Shown: piece by piece, positions 7,385-14,592 of the stretch
Layout: every line of letters begins with the position of its first letter
Numbering within the stretch: position 1 is the first letter of the stretch
Assembly (NCBI GenBank): GCA_011046015.1
Contig: DSBO01000054.1
Location: 1 to 16,048 of the forward strand
DNA from: Thioalkalivibrio sp.
GTDB lineage: Bacteria > Pseudomonadota > Gammaproteobacteria > SpSt-1174
Direction: 5' to 3'
DNA: 16,048 bases
Notes under the pieces: generated by a model
What the model was told of the DNA's origin: nothing
What the model saw: only the letters and a program-made list of their open reading frames with translations
The model's database searches: none
Translations under genes and position numbers: made by a program

Positions 7385-7872
7385 GGTTCGAACACCTCCT
7401 TGAGCGGTGCCTCGTAGCGCTGTTTGATGGTCTGCACGAGGCCCTCGGGGTCGGTCGTGTTGAGCGCATGCACCAGCAGGTGGCGGCGGTCGGCCGAGAG
7501 CTCCGCCGAGACCGTACCCGGAGTGAGGCAGATGGTGTTGGCCAGCAGGCTGACGGCGAGTTCCGAGCGCAGGTCCAGCGGCACGGTCACGAACGCCGGG
7601 GTCACGTGTCCGGGCCCGAGCAGGATGCGCCCGGCGACGATGAAGTTGGCGATAACGATGTCGGCCAGTACCACGGCGATGAAACGCAGCAGCGTGAAGG
7701 GCCGGCGGATCACGACGCGTTCGGGCCAGAAGTGCAGGGTGAACAGCGGAATCGCCCAGCCGAGCAGCAGGCCGAGCACGACCTGGCCGGCATTGAACTC
7801 GTTGACGAGCAGTAGCCAGACCACCGCCAGGACGAGGGTCAGGATGGGATGGGGAAGCAGGCGGCGCATCAT
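7381..7872 (-). CDS. mrpE: Mrp Na+/H+ antiporter subunit E
   Basis: A 163-residue subunit. Hydrophobic helices occupy about 10-48 and 60-85, followed by a hydrophilic cytoplasmic C-terminal half with the conserved stretch LLANTICLTPGTVS (about 109-122) typical of MrpE. Two tandem ATG codons (7872 and 7869) are both possible starts; the first is used here. The start overlaps the mrpD stop. The G-rich ribosome site can be masked by a small hairpin made from the last mrpD codons, suggesting that translation depends on mrpD. Confidence 0.93.
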   Translation of the reverse strand: MMRRLLPHPILTLVLAVVWLLLVNEFNAGQVVLGLLLGWAIPLFTLHFWPERVVIRRPFTLLRFIAVVLADIVIANFIVAGRILLGPGHVTPAFVTVPLDLRSELAVSLLANTICLTPGTVSAELSADRRHLLVHALNTTDPEGLVQTIKQRYEAPLKEVFEP

Positions 7873-9389
7873 GGGGTCACCCCTGCGCCGAGTACGGCGC
7901 CGATGTAGTGTTCCGGTTGCAGCAGCTGACTGGCCGTGGCGCGGGTGAAATCATCCACCGGCCCGGCCCAGATCACCAGCGCCATGCACAGCAGCAGCAG
8001 GCCCGTGGCGGGCAGCAGTTCGCGGCCCAGGGATTCGGTGCGTACGGTCGGCCGGTGGTCCTCCGGGGGCTCGGAGCGATAGAACAGCAGGCTGCCCGTG
8101 CGCGCGAGGGCGATGATGGCGAACAGGCTGGTCACCAGCACCACCCCGAGCACCCAGGGCATCCAGGCGTGCTCGACCGCCGCCCTGAGGGTGAGCCACT
8201 TGCCGATGAAGCCCGACAGTGGTGGCAGGCCGGCAATCAGTACGGCGACCGCGAAGAACAGGGCACCCAGCACCCGGCGATCGCTGAGCAGCGCGCCGGG
8301 CTCGAGGCGGTCCTCGAACTCGCCGCGGCGGCTGGCGACGCCGTCGGCGAGCAGAAAGAACGCGCCGGCCGCGAAGGTCGCATGGGGCAGATAGTAGAGC
8401 CCGGCGGCGATACCGGCAGTCGAGCCGAGACCGAAGGCGATGAGCAGCGAACCGACCGAGGCCACTACCAGGTAGGCAATCTGCTGGCGCAGTGCGGTGG
8501 CGGCGAGCACGCCCAGCATGCCGATGACCAGGGTGAGCAGGGCCAGCGGCAGCACCCAGCTGGCGATCATCCCGGCCAGCGGGCCGGCGGCGGCGCCGAA
8601 GATCAGCGTGTCGATGCGCAGGATGCTGTAGGCACCGACCTTGGTCATGATGGCGAACAGCGCAGCGACCGGGGCGCTGGTGTTGGCGTAGGCGGCGGGC
8701 AGCCACAGGTGCAGCGGGATCAGCGCACCCTTGAGCGCGAACACCCCGAACAGCAGCAGGCCGGCGGCCTGCACGGGTCCCAGGTGTTCGGGGGGCAGCG
8801 TCGCCACCTGGCGCGCGAGGTCGGCTATGTTGAGCGTGCCCAGCATGCCGTACAGCGTACCCGCGGCGAACAGGAACAGGGTGGAGCCGGCGAGGTTGAT
8901 GACGACGAAGTGCAGCCCCGCCCGCGTACGCAGCCGGCCGCCACCGTGCAGCAGCAGGCCGTAGGAGGCGAGCAGCAGGATCTCGAAGAACACGAACAGG
9001 TTGAACAGGTCACCGGTAAGGAAGGCGCCGTTGAGCCCGAACAGCTGCCACTGGAACAGCACGTGGAAATGCCGCCCGCGGGTGTCGAAACCCCGCACGC
9101 CGTAGAGCAGGGCGAACAGGGCGAGCAGGGCAGTGATCAGCAGCATCCACACGGCCAGCCGGTCGGCCACCAGCACGATGCCGAACGGCGGCGCCCAGTC
9201 GCCCAGCGCGTAGGTGTGGATGTCGCCGTTGGCGACCAGGGGCAGCAGGGCCGCGGCCAGACCGATCTGGCCGACGACGGCGAGCAGGCTCAGGATGCGG
9301 CGCGGGCCGATGGTCAGCGGTCGCAGCAACAGCAGCAGCAGCCCGGCGAGCAGGGGCAGCAGGACCGGCGCAATGACGAGATGGGTCAT
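7869..9389 (-). CDS. mrpD: Mrp Na+/H+ antiporter subunit D (NuoN/NuoM-like)
   Basis: A 506-residue polytopic membrane protein of the proton-translocating family that includes complex I antiporter-like subunits. Expected charged residues inside helices are present: E136 in LFVFFEILLL, K220 in the GVFALKGALIPLHLWLP stretch, K250 and K397 in GFIGKW. About 14 hydrophobic segments are seen and the length is normal. It works with MrpA as one of the two large ion-translocating subunits. The ATG overlaps the mrpC stop (ATGA) and has GGAGGG 7 bases before it. The final codons (GAGVTP) form the hairpin in front of mrpE. Confidence 0.95.
   Translation of the reverse strand: MTHLVIAPVLLPLLAGLLLLLLRPLTIGPRRILSLLAVVGQIGLAAALLPLVANGDIHTYALGDWAPPFGIVLVADRLAVWMLLITALLALFALLYGVRGFDTRGRHFHVLFQWQLFGLNGAFLTGDLFNLFVFFEILLLASYGLLLHGGGRLRTRAGLHFVVINLAGSTLFLFAAGTLYGMLGTLNIADLARQVATLPPEHLGPVQAAGLLLFGVFALKGALIPLHLWLPAAYANTSAPVAALFAIMTKVGAYSILRIDTLIFGAAAGPLAGMIASWVLPLALLTLVIGMLGVLAATALRQQIAYLVVASVGSLLIAFGLGSTAGIAAGLYYLPHATFAAGAFFLLADGVASRRGEFEDRLEPGALLSDRRVLGALFFAVAVLIAGLPPLSGFIGKWLTLRAAVEHAWMPWVLGVVLVTSLFAIIALARTGSLLFYRSEPPEDHRPTVRTESLGRELLPATGLLLLCMALVIWAGPVDDFTRATASQLLQPEHYIGAVLGAGVTP
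7873..7883 (-). promoter_or_regulatory. Shine-Dalgarno-masking hairpin before mrpE
   Basis: On the minus strand GGGG (7880-7883) and CCCC (7873-7876) flank a three-base loop, TGA, and end one base pair before the mrpE ATG at 7872. The GGGG is the core of the only ribosome site for mrpE (AGGGG). The bases also encode the C-terminus of MrpD, so a ribosome finishing mrpD would melt the stem. The inverted repeat is seen directly; its function is inferred. Confidence 0.45.
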
Positions 9390-9715
9390 GCGTCATCCCT
9401 CCCGTCGACGTGGTCGTTGCCGAGTTCGGCGCGGGCTTTCAGGGCGAGCATGATGACGAATGCGGTCATGGCGAAACTGATGACGATGGCGGTGAGTACC
9501 AGGGCCTGCGGCAACGGATCGGCATAACCGGCCGCCGCCTTGTCGATGATCGGCGGCTGGCCGATGGTGAGCCGGCCCATGGTGAACAGGAACAGGTTCA
9601 CCGCGTAGGACAGGAAAGTGAGGCCGAGCACCACCGGGAAGGTGCGTGCGCGCAGGGTGAGGTAGACCCCGCAGGCGGTGAGCACGCCGATGACCAGGGA
9701 AACAAGGGCTTCCAT
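9386..9715 (-). CDS. mrpC: Mrp Na+/H+ antiporter subunit C (NuoK-like)
   Basis: A 109-residue protein with three transmembrane helices, homologous to complex I subunit NuoK. The conserved motif ADPLPQALVLTAIVISFA (about 65-82) is intact. The start ATG shares one base with the mrpA stop (TGATG). It is preceded by a very strong ribosome site, GGAGGAG (9724-9730), 8 bases upstream inside mrpA. In the typical group-2 layout this gene follows directly after the fused A/B subunit, as here, because the separate mrpB is missing. Confidence 0.95.
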   Translation of the reverse strand: MEALVSLVIGVLTACGVYLTLRARTFPVVLGLTFLSYAVNLFLFTMGRLTIGQPPIIDKAAAGYADPLPQALVLTAIVISFAMTAFVIMLALKARAELGNDHVDGRDDA

Positions 9716-12522
9716 CAGCGTGACTCCTCCGTGTCGACGGGGGCGTGGCTCGCGCCGTGCATCAGCCCCAGGTGGATGAGGATGAGCAGGGTTGCGCCCA
9801 CCACCACCAGGAACACGCCGAGGTCGAAGGCCATGGCAGAGGCGACTTCGAACTCACCAACCAGTGGCCAGTCGAGGTAGGTGAAGGTCGAGGTGAGGAA
9901 GGGATAGCCCACCAGCAAGCTGCCCAGTCCGGTGAGGGTGGCGATCAGCAGGCCGAAGCCGATGACCGGGTGCATGTTGCCCGGCAGGCGCGACTGGGTC
10001 CAGGTCACGCCATTGGCGAGATATTGCATGATCAGTGCCACGGCCGTGACCAGCCCGGCGATGAAGCCGCCGCCCGGCAGGTTGTGACCACGCAGCAGGA
10101 TGAAGAACGACACCAGCAGGGCCAGCGGCAGCAGCAGCCGCGTGAGCGAGGCCATGACTGCCGGGTGCATGTCCCAGTTCCAGGGGCGTCCCTGGCTGTC
10201 GGCCTGCGGGGCCGGCAGGTGCAGACGTTCAAGCATGGCGAAGATTCCGAGCGCGGCCAGCGCCAGCACCGCGATCTCGCCCAGCGTGTCGTAGCCGCGG
10301 AAGTCGACCAGGATCACGTTGACCACGTTGTAGCCGCCGCCGCCCGGTTTGGCGTTGGCGATGAAGTATTCGGCGATGCTCTCGTAGGGGCGGGTCAGCA
10401 CCGACCAGGCCAGCAGCGCGCCGCCGCCGCCTGCCAGGCCCGCCAGTGCCACGTCGCGTAGCACGCGCGACTGGCCCGATGCCCGAGCCGGGCGCTGGGG
10501 CAGGAAGTAGAGCGCCAGCAGCAGAAGCACGATGGTGACGATCTCCACCGAGAGCTGTGTCAGTGCCAGATCCGGCGCGGAGAACTTGACGAAGATGAGC
10601 GCGACCACGAGCCCCACGGCGCCGATCAGCACCAGTGCGACAAAGCGCTGGCGGTGTACGACCACGGTGCCGATAGCGGCCAGGATCAGGCCGATGGCGG
10701 CGATGAGGCTGATGCCGTCGAGCGGCAGCAATTCGCGCCCGCCGGTGAGCGGGCTGCCGCTGCCGAGGAAGCCGGACACGCCCAGCACCAGGGTGGCGAT
10801 GAAGAAGCTCAGCATGAGGCGCTGCAGGGTACCGGTATCCAGCAGCCGGGTGATGCCGCACGAGGTGGCGAACAGGGCCCCCATCAGGCCATCGAAGATG
10901 CGCTTGCCCTGCAGGCGGCCGCAGTGTTCCTGGAGCCAGGCAAAGATCGGCCGGCGGAAGGCGTACACCACGCCGCCGCCGATCATGGCCAGCACGCTCA
11001 TGATCAGCGCGGGGTTCACACCGTGCCAGATGGCCAGGTCGAAGTCGGGTGGCGTGGTCTGCAGTACGCCCGTGGCAGCGACGCGCAGCATGGGTTCGAC
11101 CGTAAGGGCCGGCAGGATTCCCACCAGCAGGCACAGCGCCACCAGCAGTTCCACGGGTACCTTCATCCAGCGCGGTGGTTCGTGCGGGGTCTTCGGCAGG
11201 TCGACGGGCTCGCCGTTGAAGAATACGTCGTGGATGAAGCGGAACGAGTAGGCCACGGCGAAGATGCCGCCCATGGTGATCACCGCCGGCAGCAGCCAGC
11301 CGAGCTGAAAATGCGTGCCCGCGCTCACCGCCTCGGCAAAGAACATCTCCTTGGACAGGAAGCCGTTGAGCAGGGGCACACCCGCCATGGAGGCCGCGGC
11401 CACCATGGCCAGCAGCGCCGTGTGCGGCATGTATTTCCACAGGCCGTTGAGTCGGCGCATGTCGCGGCTGCCGGATTCGTGGTCGATGATGCCGGCGGCC
11501 ATGAACAGCGAGGCCTTGAAGATGGCGTGGTTGATGATGTGGAACACGCCCGCCACGGCGGCCAGCGGCGTGCCGATGCCGAACAGCAGGGTGATGAGCC
11601 CCAGGTGGCTGATGGTCGAATAGGCCAGCAGCCCCTTGAGGTCGTGCTGGAACAGGGCGATGAAGGCCCCTACCAGGAAGGTCAGTAGCCCCGCACTGCC
11701 CACCAGCCAGGCCCACTCCGGCGTACCCGAGAGAGCCGGGAACAGGCGCGCCAGTAGGAACACCCCGGCCTTCACCATGGTGGCCGAATGCAGGTACGCA
11801 GACACCGGCGTGGGCGCGGCCATGGCGTTGGGTAGCCAGAAGTGGAAGGGGAACTGGGCCGACTTGGTGAAGGCCCCGAGCAGCACCAGCACCAGCATGG
11901 GCAGGTACAGCGGGTGGGCCTTGATGGTGTCGCCGGAGGCCAGGATGACGGAGAGTTCGTAGCTGCCGGCGATCTCGCCCAGCATGATGAAGCCGCCGAG
12001 CATGGCGAGCCCACCCGCCCCGGTGATGGCCAGCGCCATGCGCGCGCCCTGGCGGGCGTCGGCGCGGTGCTGCCAGTAGCTGATCAGCAGGAAGGAGGCG
12101 ATACTCGTCAGCTCCCAGAAGACCAGCAGCTGAATGATGTTCTCCGACAGGGCGATGCCCAGCATCGCGCCCATGAACAGCAGCAGGTAGGAATAGAAGC
12201 GGCCCATCGAGTCACGCGCCGAGAGGTAGTAGCGCGCGTAGACGATCACCAGCAGTCCGATCCCCAGGATCAGCAGCGAGAACAGCAGCCCCAGGCCGTC
12301 GAGGCGGAAGACCAGGTCCAGGCCCGATGCGGGCATCCAGCGCCAGCGTTCGATGAGGGTGTCGCCGGCAAAGATGGCCGGGATGCGGGGCGCGATCTGG
12401 GCCAGGGCCAGTAGCGTCACACCCCCCGCGGCCCAAGCCGCATGCAGTCGGCCAAGGCGCGAGACCCAGGCGATGAAGAGCGCGCCCGCGAAGATGGTGA
12501 GGACAAGTATGAGCAGATTCAT
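9715..12522 (-). CDS. mrpA: Mrp Na+/H+ antiporter fused subunit A/B (NuoL-like plus MrpB domain)
   Basis: A 935-residue fusion typical of group-2 Mrp (Pha) systems. Residues 1 to about 500 are the NuoL/MrpA antiporter-like core, with E137 (VFWELTS), K220 (AFTKSAQFPFHFWLP), H245, K251, K296 (HDLKG) and K391 (FLSKEMFF) at positions expected for the proton path. About 605-680 is an MbhD-like segment containing KFSAPDLALTQ. About 730-765 resembles MbhE. From about 785 comes the MrpB domain, with RGHNLPGGGFIAGL (811-824). It is the largest ion-translocating subunit. The ATG at 12522 is the first gene of the block; its ribosome site is weak. The 118 bases upstream separate it from the same-strand ATPase gene. 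Confidence 0.96.
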   Translation of the reverse strand: MNLLILVLTIFAGALFIAWVSRLGRLHAAWAAGGVTLLALAQIAPRIPAIFAGDTLIERWRWMPASGLDLVFRLDGLGLLFSLLILGIGLLVIVYARYYLSARDSMGRFYSYLLLFMGAMLGIALSENIIQLLVFWELTSIASFLLISYWQHRADARQGARMALAITGAGGLAMLGGFIMLGEIAGSYELSVILASGDTIKAHPLYLPMLVLVLLGAFTKSAQFPFHFWLPNAMAAPTPVSAYLHSATMVKAGVFLLARLFPALSGTPEWAWLVGSAGLLTFLVGAFIALFQHDLKGLLAYSTISHLGLITLLFGIGTPLAAVAGVFHIINHAIFKASLFMAAGIIDHESGSRDMRRLNGLWKYMPHTALLAMVAAASMAGVPLLNGFLSKEMFFAEAVSAGTHFQLGWLLPAVITMGGIFAVAYSFRFIHDVFFNGEPVDLPKTPHEPPRWMKVPVELLVALCLLVGILPALTVEPMLRVAATGVLQTTPPDFDLAIWHGVNPALIMSVLAMIGGGVVYAFRRPIFAWLQEHCGRLQGKRIFDGLMGALFATSCGITRLLDTGTLQRLMLSFFIATLVLGVSGFLGSGSPLTGGRELLPLDGISLIAAIGLILAAIGTVVVHRQRFVALVLIGAVGLVVALIFVKFSAPDLALTQLSVEIVTIVLLLLALYFLPQRPARASGQSRVLRDVALAGLAGGGGALLAWSVLTRPYESIAEYFIANAKPGGGGYNVVNVILVDFRGYDTLGEIAVLALAALGIFAMLERLHLPAPQADSQGRPWNWDMHPAVMASLTRLLLPLALLVSFFILLRGHNLPGGGFIAGLVTAVALIMQYLANGVTWTQSRLPGNMHPVIGFGLLIATLTGLGSLLVGYPFLTSTFTYLDWPLVGEFEVASAMAFDLGVFLVVVGATLLILIHLGLMHGASHAPVDTEESR

Positions 12523-12550
12523 CGGCTTAGCTTACCCGGCTTCAGGACGC

Positions 12551-12579
12551 GTTAAAACTGCGTTGCTGGATGTTGTTAC
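12551..12579 (-). promoter_or_regulatory. Weak sigma-70 promoter candidate for the mrp operon
   Basis: In the 118-base gap before mrpA the best match on the minus strand is GTAACA (12574-12579; 4 of 6 to the -35 consensus), a 17-base spacer, then TTTAAC (12551-12556; 4 of 6 to the -10). This would leave a leader of about 20-25 bases. Matches of this quality arise by chance. The gap also contains a 6-bp inverted repeat, CGTTGC/GCAACG (12561-12566 and 12593-12598), overlapping the candidate, possibly an operator. The mrp genes could instead be read from the ATPase promoter, since no terminator is visible between them. Confidence 0.25.
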
Positions 12580-12640
12580 GGGTCGCGGGTTGGCAACGTG
12601 CTAATGCACATTCGTGCCCCCGGCCTGTCGTCTGGCGCGA

Positions 12641-14116
12641 TTACCCTTTGCCGCCCAGCAAGGAGCCGAGGATGCCGCGCACGATCTGGCGCCCGACCTG
12701 GGAACCGATGGAGCGCGCGGCACTCTTGATGAAGGCCTCGCCGGTGCTCTGGCGGTTGCTACGGGGGCGGGCAGCGGCCGAGTTCTTCGTCTGCCGGCCC
12801 TGTTCCGCCGCCACGGCCGCCTCTTTCTCGGCCCGTTCCTTCAGCATTTCGTAGGCCGAATGACGGTCGATGGTTTCATCGTAGCGGCCGCGTAGCGGTG
12901 AGCGGGCCAGGTGTTCGCTGCGTTCGGCGTCCGTGATGGGGCCCATCCGGGATTCCGGCGGCCGGATCAGTACCCGTTCCACCGGCGAGGGCCGCCCCTG
13001 GGGGTCCAGGGTGGACACGAGGGCCTCGCCGATCCCGAGCTCGGTGATCACGCGCTCGGTGTCGAGGTCGGGGTTGGCGCGGAAGGTCTGGGCGGCTACC
13101 TTCACGGCCTTCTGGTCCCTGGGGGTGAAGGCGCGCAGCGCATGTTGCACCTTGAGCCCGAGTTGTCCCAGTACATCATCCGGTATGTCCATGGGGTTCT
13201 GCGTGATGAAGTAGATCCCGACGCCCTTGGAACGGATCAGGCGCACCACCTGCTCGACCTTCTGCAGGAGAGCCCGGGGTGCGGTATCGAACAACAGGTG
13301 CGCCTCGTCGAAGAAGAAGACCAGTTTCGGTATTTCAGGATCACCCGCCTCCGGCAGTTGCTCGAACAGCTCCGCCAGTAGCCACAGCAGCAGTGTGGCG
13401 TAGAGCCGGGGCGAACTGTGCATGAGCTTCGAGGCATCGAGCACGTTGATCACCCCGTTGCCGGAAAAGTCCGTGATCATCAGGTCCTCGAGACGGATGG
13501 CCGGTTCGCCAAAGAACCGGTTCGCACCTTGCTCTTCCAGCATCAGCAGGTTGCGCTGGATGGCCGCGATGCTGGCTGTCGCCAGGTTCCCGTAATCCTT
13601 TTCGAGCAGCTTGCGGTTATCCGCCATCCAGGCGAGCAGGGCGCGCAGGTCCTTCAGGTCCAGCAGCAGCATCCCGTGATCGTCAGTGATGCGGAAGCAG
13701 GCATAGAGTACGCCTTCCTGGGTGGTGTTGAGGTCGAGCAGATTGGCCAGCAGCAGCGGCCCCATTTCGGAGATGGTGGTACGCACGGGATGGCCGCTGG
13801 CCCCGAACAAGTCCCAGAAGACCACGGGGTAGGCGCGCGCCTGGTAATCCTCCATTCCGATCCGCCGGACGCGTTCCTCGATCTTCTCGTGCGGAGCGGC
13901 TGCTCTGGCCAGGCCGGCGAGATCACCCTTGACGTCGGCCAGGAACACGGGCACCCCCATGCGCGAGAACCCCTCGGCCAGGATTTGCAGGGTGACGGTC
14001 TTGCCGGTACCGGTCGCGCCTGCCACCAGGCCATGGCGATTGCTCATGCGACCCAGTTGGTGCACCTGGGTGGAGTCCGTGGTGCCGCCGAGCAACAGGC
14101 TGGGTGTGTTCGTCAT
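12641..14116 (-). CDS. yjgR: HerA-like P-loop ATPase, YjgR/DUF853 family
   Basis: A 491-residue cytoplasmic ATPase of the DUF853 family (E. coli YjgR), related to the HerA/FtsK hexameric motor ATPases. Walker A is GATGTGKT (33-40) and Walker B with DEAH is LVFFFDEAH (265-273). A sensor-like stretch, YFITQNP (302-308), follows. The C-terminal quarter is basic and alanine-rich (about 405-491), with RSPLRGRYDE near its start and a glycine-rich end. The cellular role of the family is not established. The ATG has GGAG 8 bases upstream. No NurA nuclease or other defence partner is adjacent, so a HerA-NurA-like role is not supported. It lies divergent to DUF2798 and upstream of mrpA on the same strand. 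Confidence 0.92.
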   Translation of the reverse strand: MTNTPSLLLGGTTDSTQVHQLGRMSNRHGLVAGATGTGKTVTLQILAEGFSRMGVPVFLADVKGDLAGLARAAAPHEKIEERVRRIGMEDYQARAYPVVFWDLFGASGHPVRTTISEMGPLLLANLLDLNTTQEGVLYACFRITDDHGMLLLDLKDLRALLAWMADNRKLLEKDYGNLATASIAAIQRNLLMLEEQGANRFFGEPAIRLEDLMITDFSGNGVINVLDASKLMHSSPRLYATLLLWLLAELFEQLPEAGDPEIPKLVFFFDEAHLLFDTAPRALLQKVEQVVRLIRSKGVGIYFITQNPMDIPDDVLGQLGLKVQHALRAFTPRDQKAVKVAAQTFRANPDLDTERVITELGIGEALVSTLDPQGRPSPVERVLIRPPESRMGPITDAERSEHLARSPLRGRYDETIDRHSAYEMLKERAEKEAAVAAEQGRQTKNSAAARPRSNRQSTGEAFIKSAARSIGSQVGRQIVRGILGSLLGGKG

Positions 14117-14163
14117 GTGCGGGTCTCCGTCGTACCGGGGGCGGTCGCGGCTTGTTTCGCACG

Positions 14164-14169
14164 ACTATA
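14164..14169 (-). promoter_or_regulatory. Possible -10 element of the DUF853 ATPase gene
   Basis: TATAGT on the minus strand, 47 bases before the ATG at 14116. It lies in a small AT-richer island of the divergent intergenic region. The matching -35 position reads ATGGCG, a poor fit, so only the -10 is recognisable. An activator-dependent promoter would be one explanation; chance is another. Confidence 0.35.
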
Positions 14170-14245
14170 ACCGAATCCGACCGGGACGCCATGCCCCAAG
14201 ACACCGGGCACCTGCCGGTGGTGCCGCGCGATGAGCGCGCTGCGG

Positions 14246-14251
14246 TATAGT
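14246..14251 (+). promoter_or_regulatory. Possible -10 element of the DUF2798 gene
   Basis: TATAGT on the plus strand, 21 bases before the ribosome site of the DUF2798 gene, in the divergent intergenic region 14117-14286. No recognisable -35 hexamer lies 16-18 bases upstream. Position relative to the gene is suitable, sequence support is limited. Confidence 0.35.
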
Positions 14252-14272
14252 GCGGGCCTCCATCCGGATTGC

Positions 14273-14277
14273 AGGAG
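14273..14277 (+). promoter_or_regulatory. Ribosome binding site fixing the DUF2798 start at a TTG codon
   Basis: AGGAG, 9 bases before the TTG at 14287. The frame is also open from an earlier TTG at 14269, but that codon lies upstream of this site and would put it inside the coding region. It therefore supports the shorter protein. Confidence 0.65.
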
Positions 14278-14286
14278 TGGATCGAT

Positions 14287-14538
14287 TTGAATATTCCCGC
14301 CCGCCATTACAGCCTGGTGTTCGCTTCCATCCTCTCCCTGATGATGTCCTTTCTGATGTCGGGAGTGATCACCTTCATCAACCTGGGCTGGGTGAGCGAT
14401 TTCTTCGTGCGTTGGCTGCTGCAGGCCTTTCCCAGTGCCTGGGTGGTCGCGTTTCCGGTCTCGCTGTTCGTGGTGCCCGTGGTGCGGCGTCTGGTCGCGG
14501 GCATGGTGGCCGACGAACTGCCGGGGCGCGTCCGCTGA
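14287..14538 (+). CDS. DUF2798 family small membrane protein
   Basis: An 83-residue protein with two hydrophobic helices (about 9-34 and 45-70), as in DUF2798 proteins. It begins MNIPARHYSLVFASILS and ends with a short basic and acidic cytoplasmic tail. Members share the pattern of a first helix ending in SGVITFINLG and a second after a WL..FPSAW stretch, both visible here. Function is unknown. The start is taken as TTG because the only ribosome site, AGGAG, is 9 bases before it; no ATG or GTG is available before the first helix. It is transcribed away from the DUF853 gene and converges on the BCCT transporter gene with 54 bases between the stops. Confidence 0.85.
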   Translation: MNIPARHYSLVFASILSLMMSFLMSGVITFINLGWVSDFFVRWLLQAFPSAWVVAFPVSLFVVPVVRRLVAGMVADELPGRVR

Positions 14539-14592
14539 GCACGCCGCAGCACTGCCCCGAACGACTTCCCCGGTATCAGGGCCACCGCCGGG

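Noticed and set aside
7908..9527. Long plus-strand open frame (539 codons) opposite mrpD and mrpC
   Set aside because: It is antisense to clearly recognisable genes, its product is dominated by Gln, Gly, Glu and His with no domain, and such frames are expected opposite GC-rich genes with strong third-base bias.
10654..11688. Plus-strand open frame (344 codons) opposite mrpA
   Set aside because: Same composition artefact; the minus-strand MrpA motifs run through the whole stretch without a break.
12599..12616. Alternating GTGC/GCAC short repeats as a regulatory element
   Set aside because: The stems are only 4 bp and alternate in a way that prevents a single stable structure; likely chance.
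12641..14116. HerA-like ATPase as part of an anti-phage or DNA-repair HerA-NurA system
   Set aside because: No nuclease or other defence partner is adjacent, and the motifs and length fit the widespread DUF853/YjgR family.
14269..14286. Earlier TTG start for the DUF2798 protein (89 residues)
   Set aside because: The ribosome site AGGAG lies downstream of this codon and correctly spaced for the TTG at 14287.
14539..14592. Bidirectional terminator between DUF2798 and the BCCT gene
   Set aside because: Only short GC repeats (such as CCCGG/CCGGG) are seen, with no T-run on either strand; nothing reliable can be called in these 54 bases.
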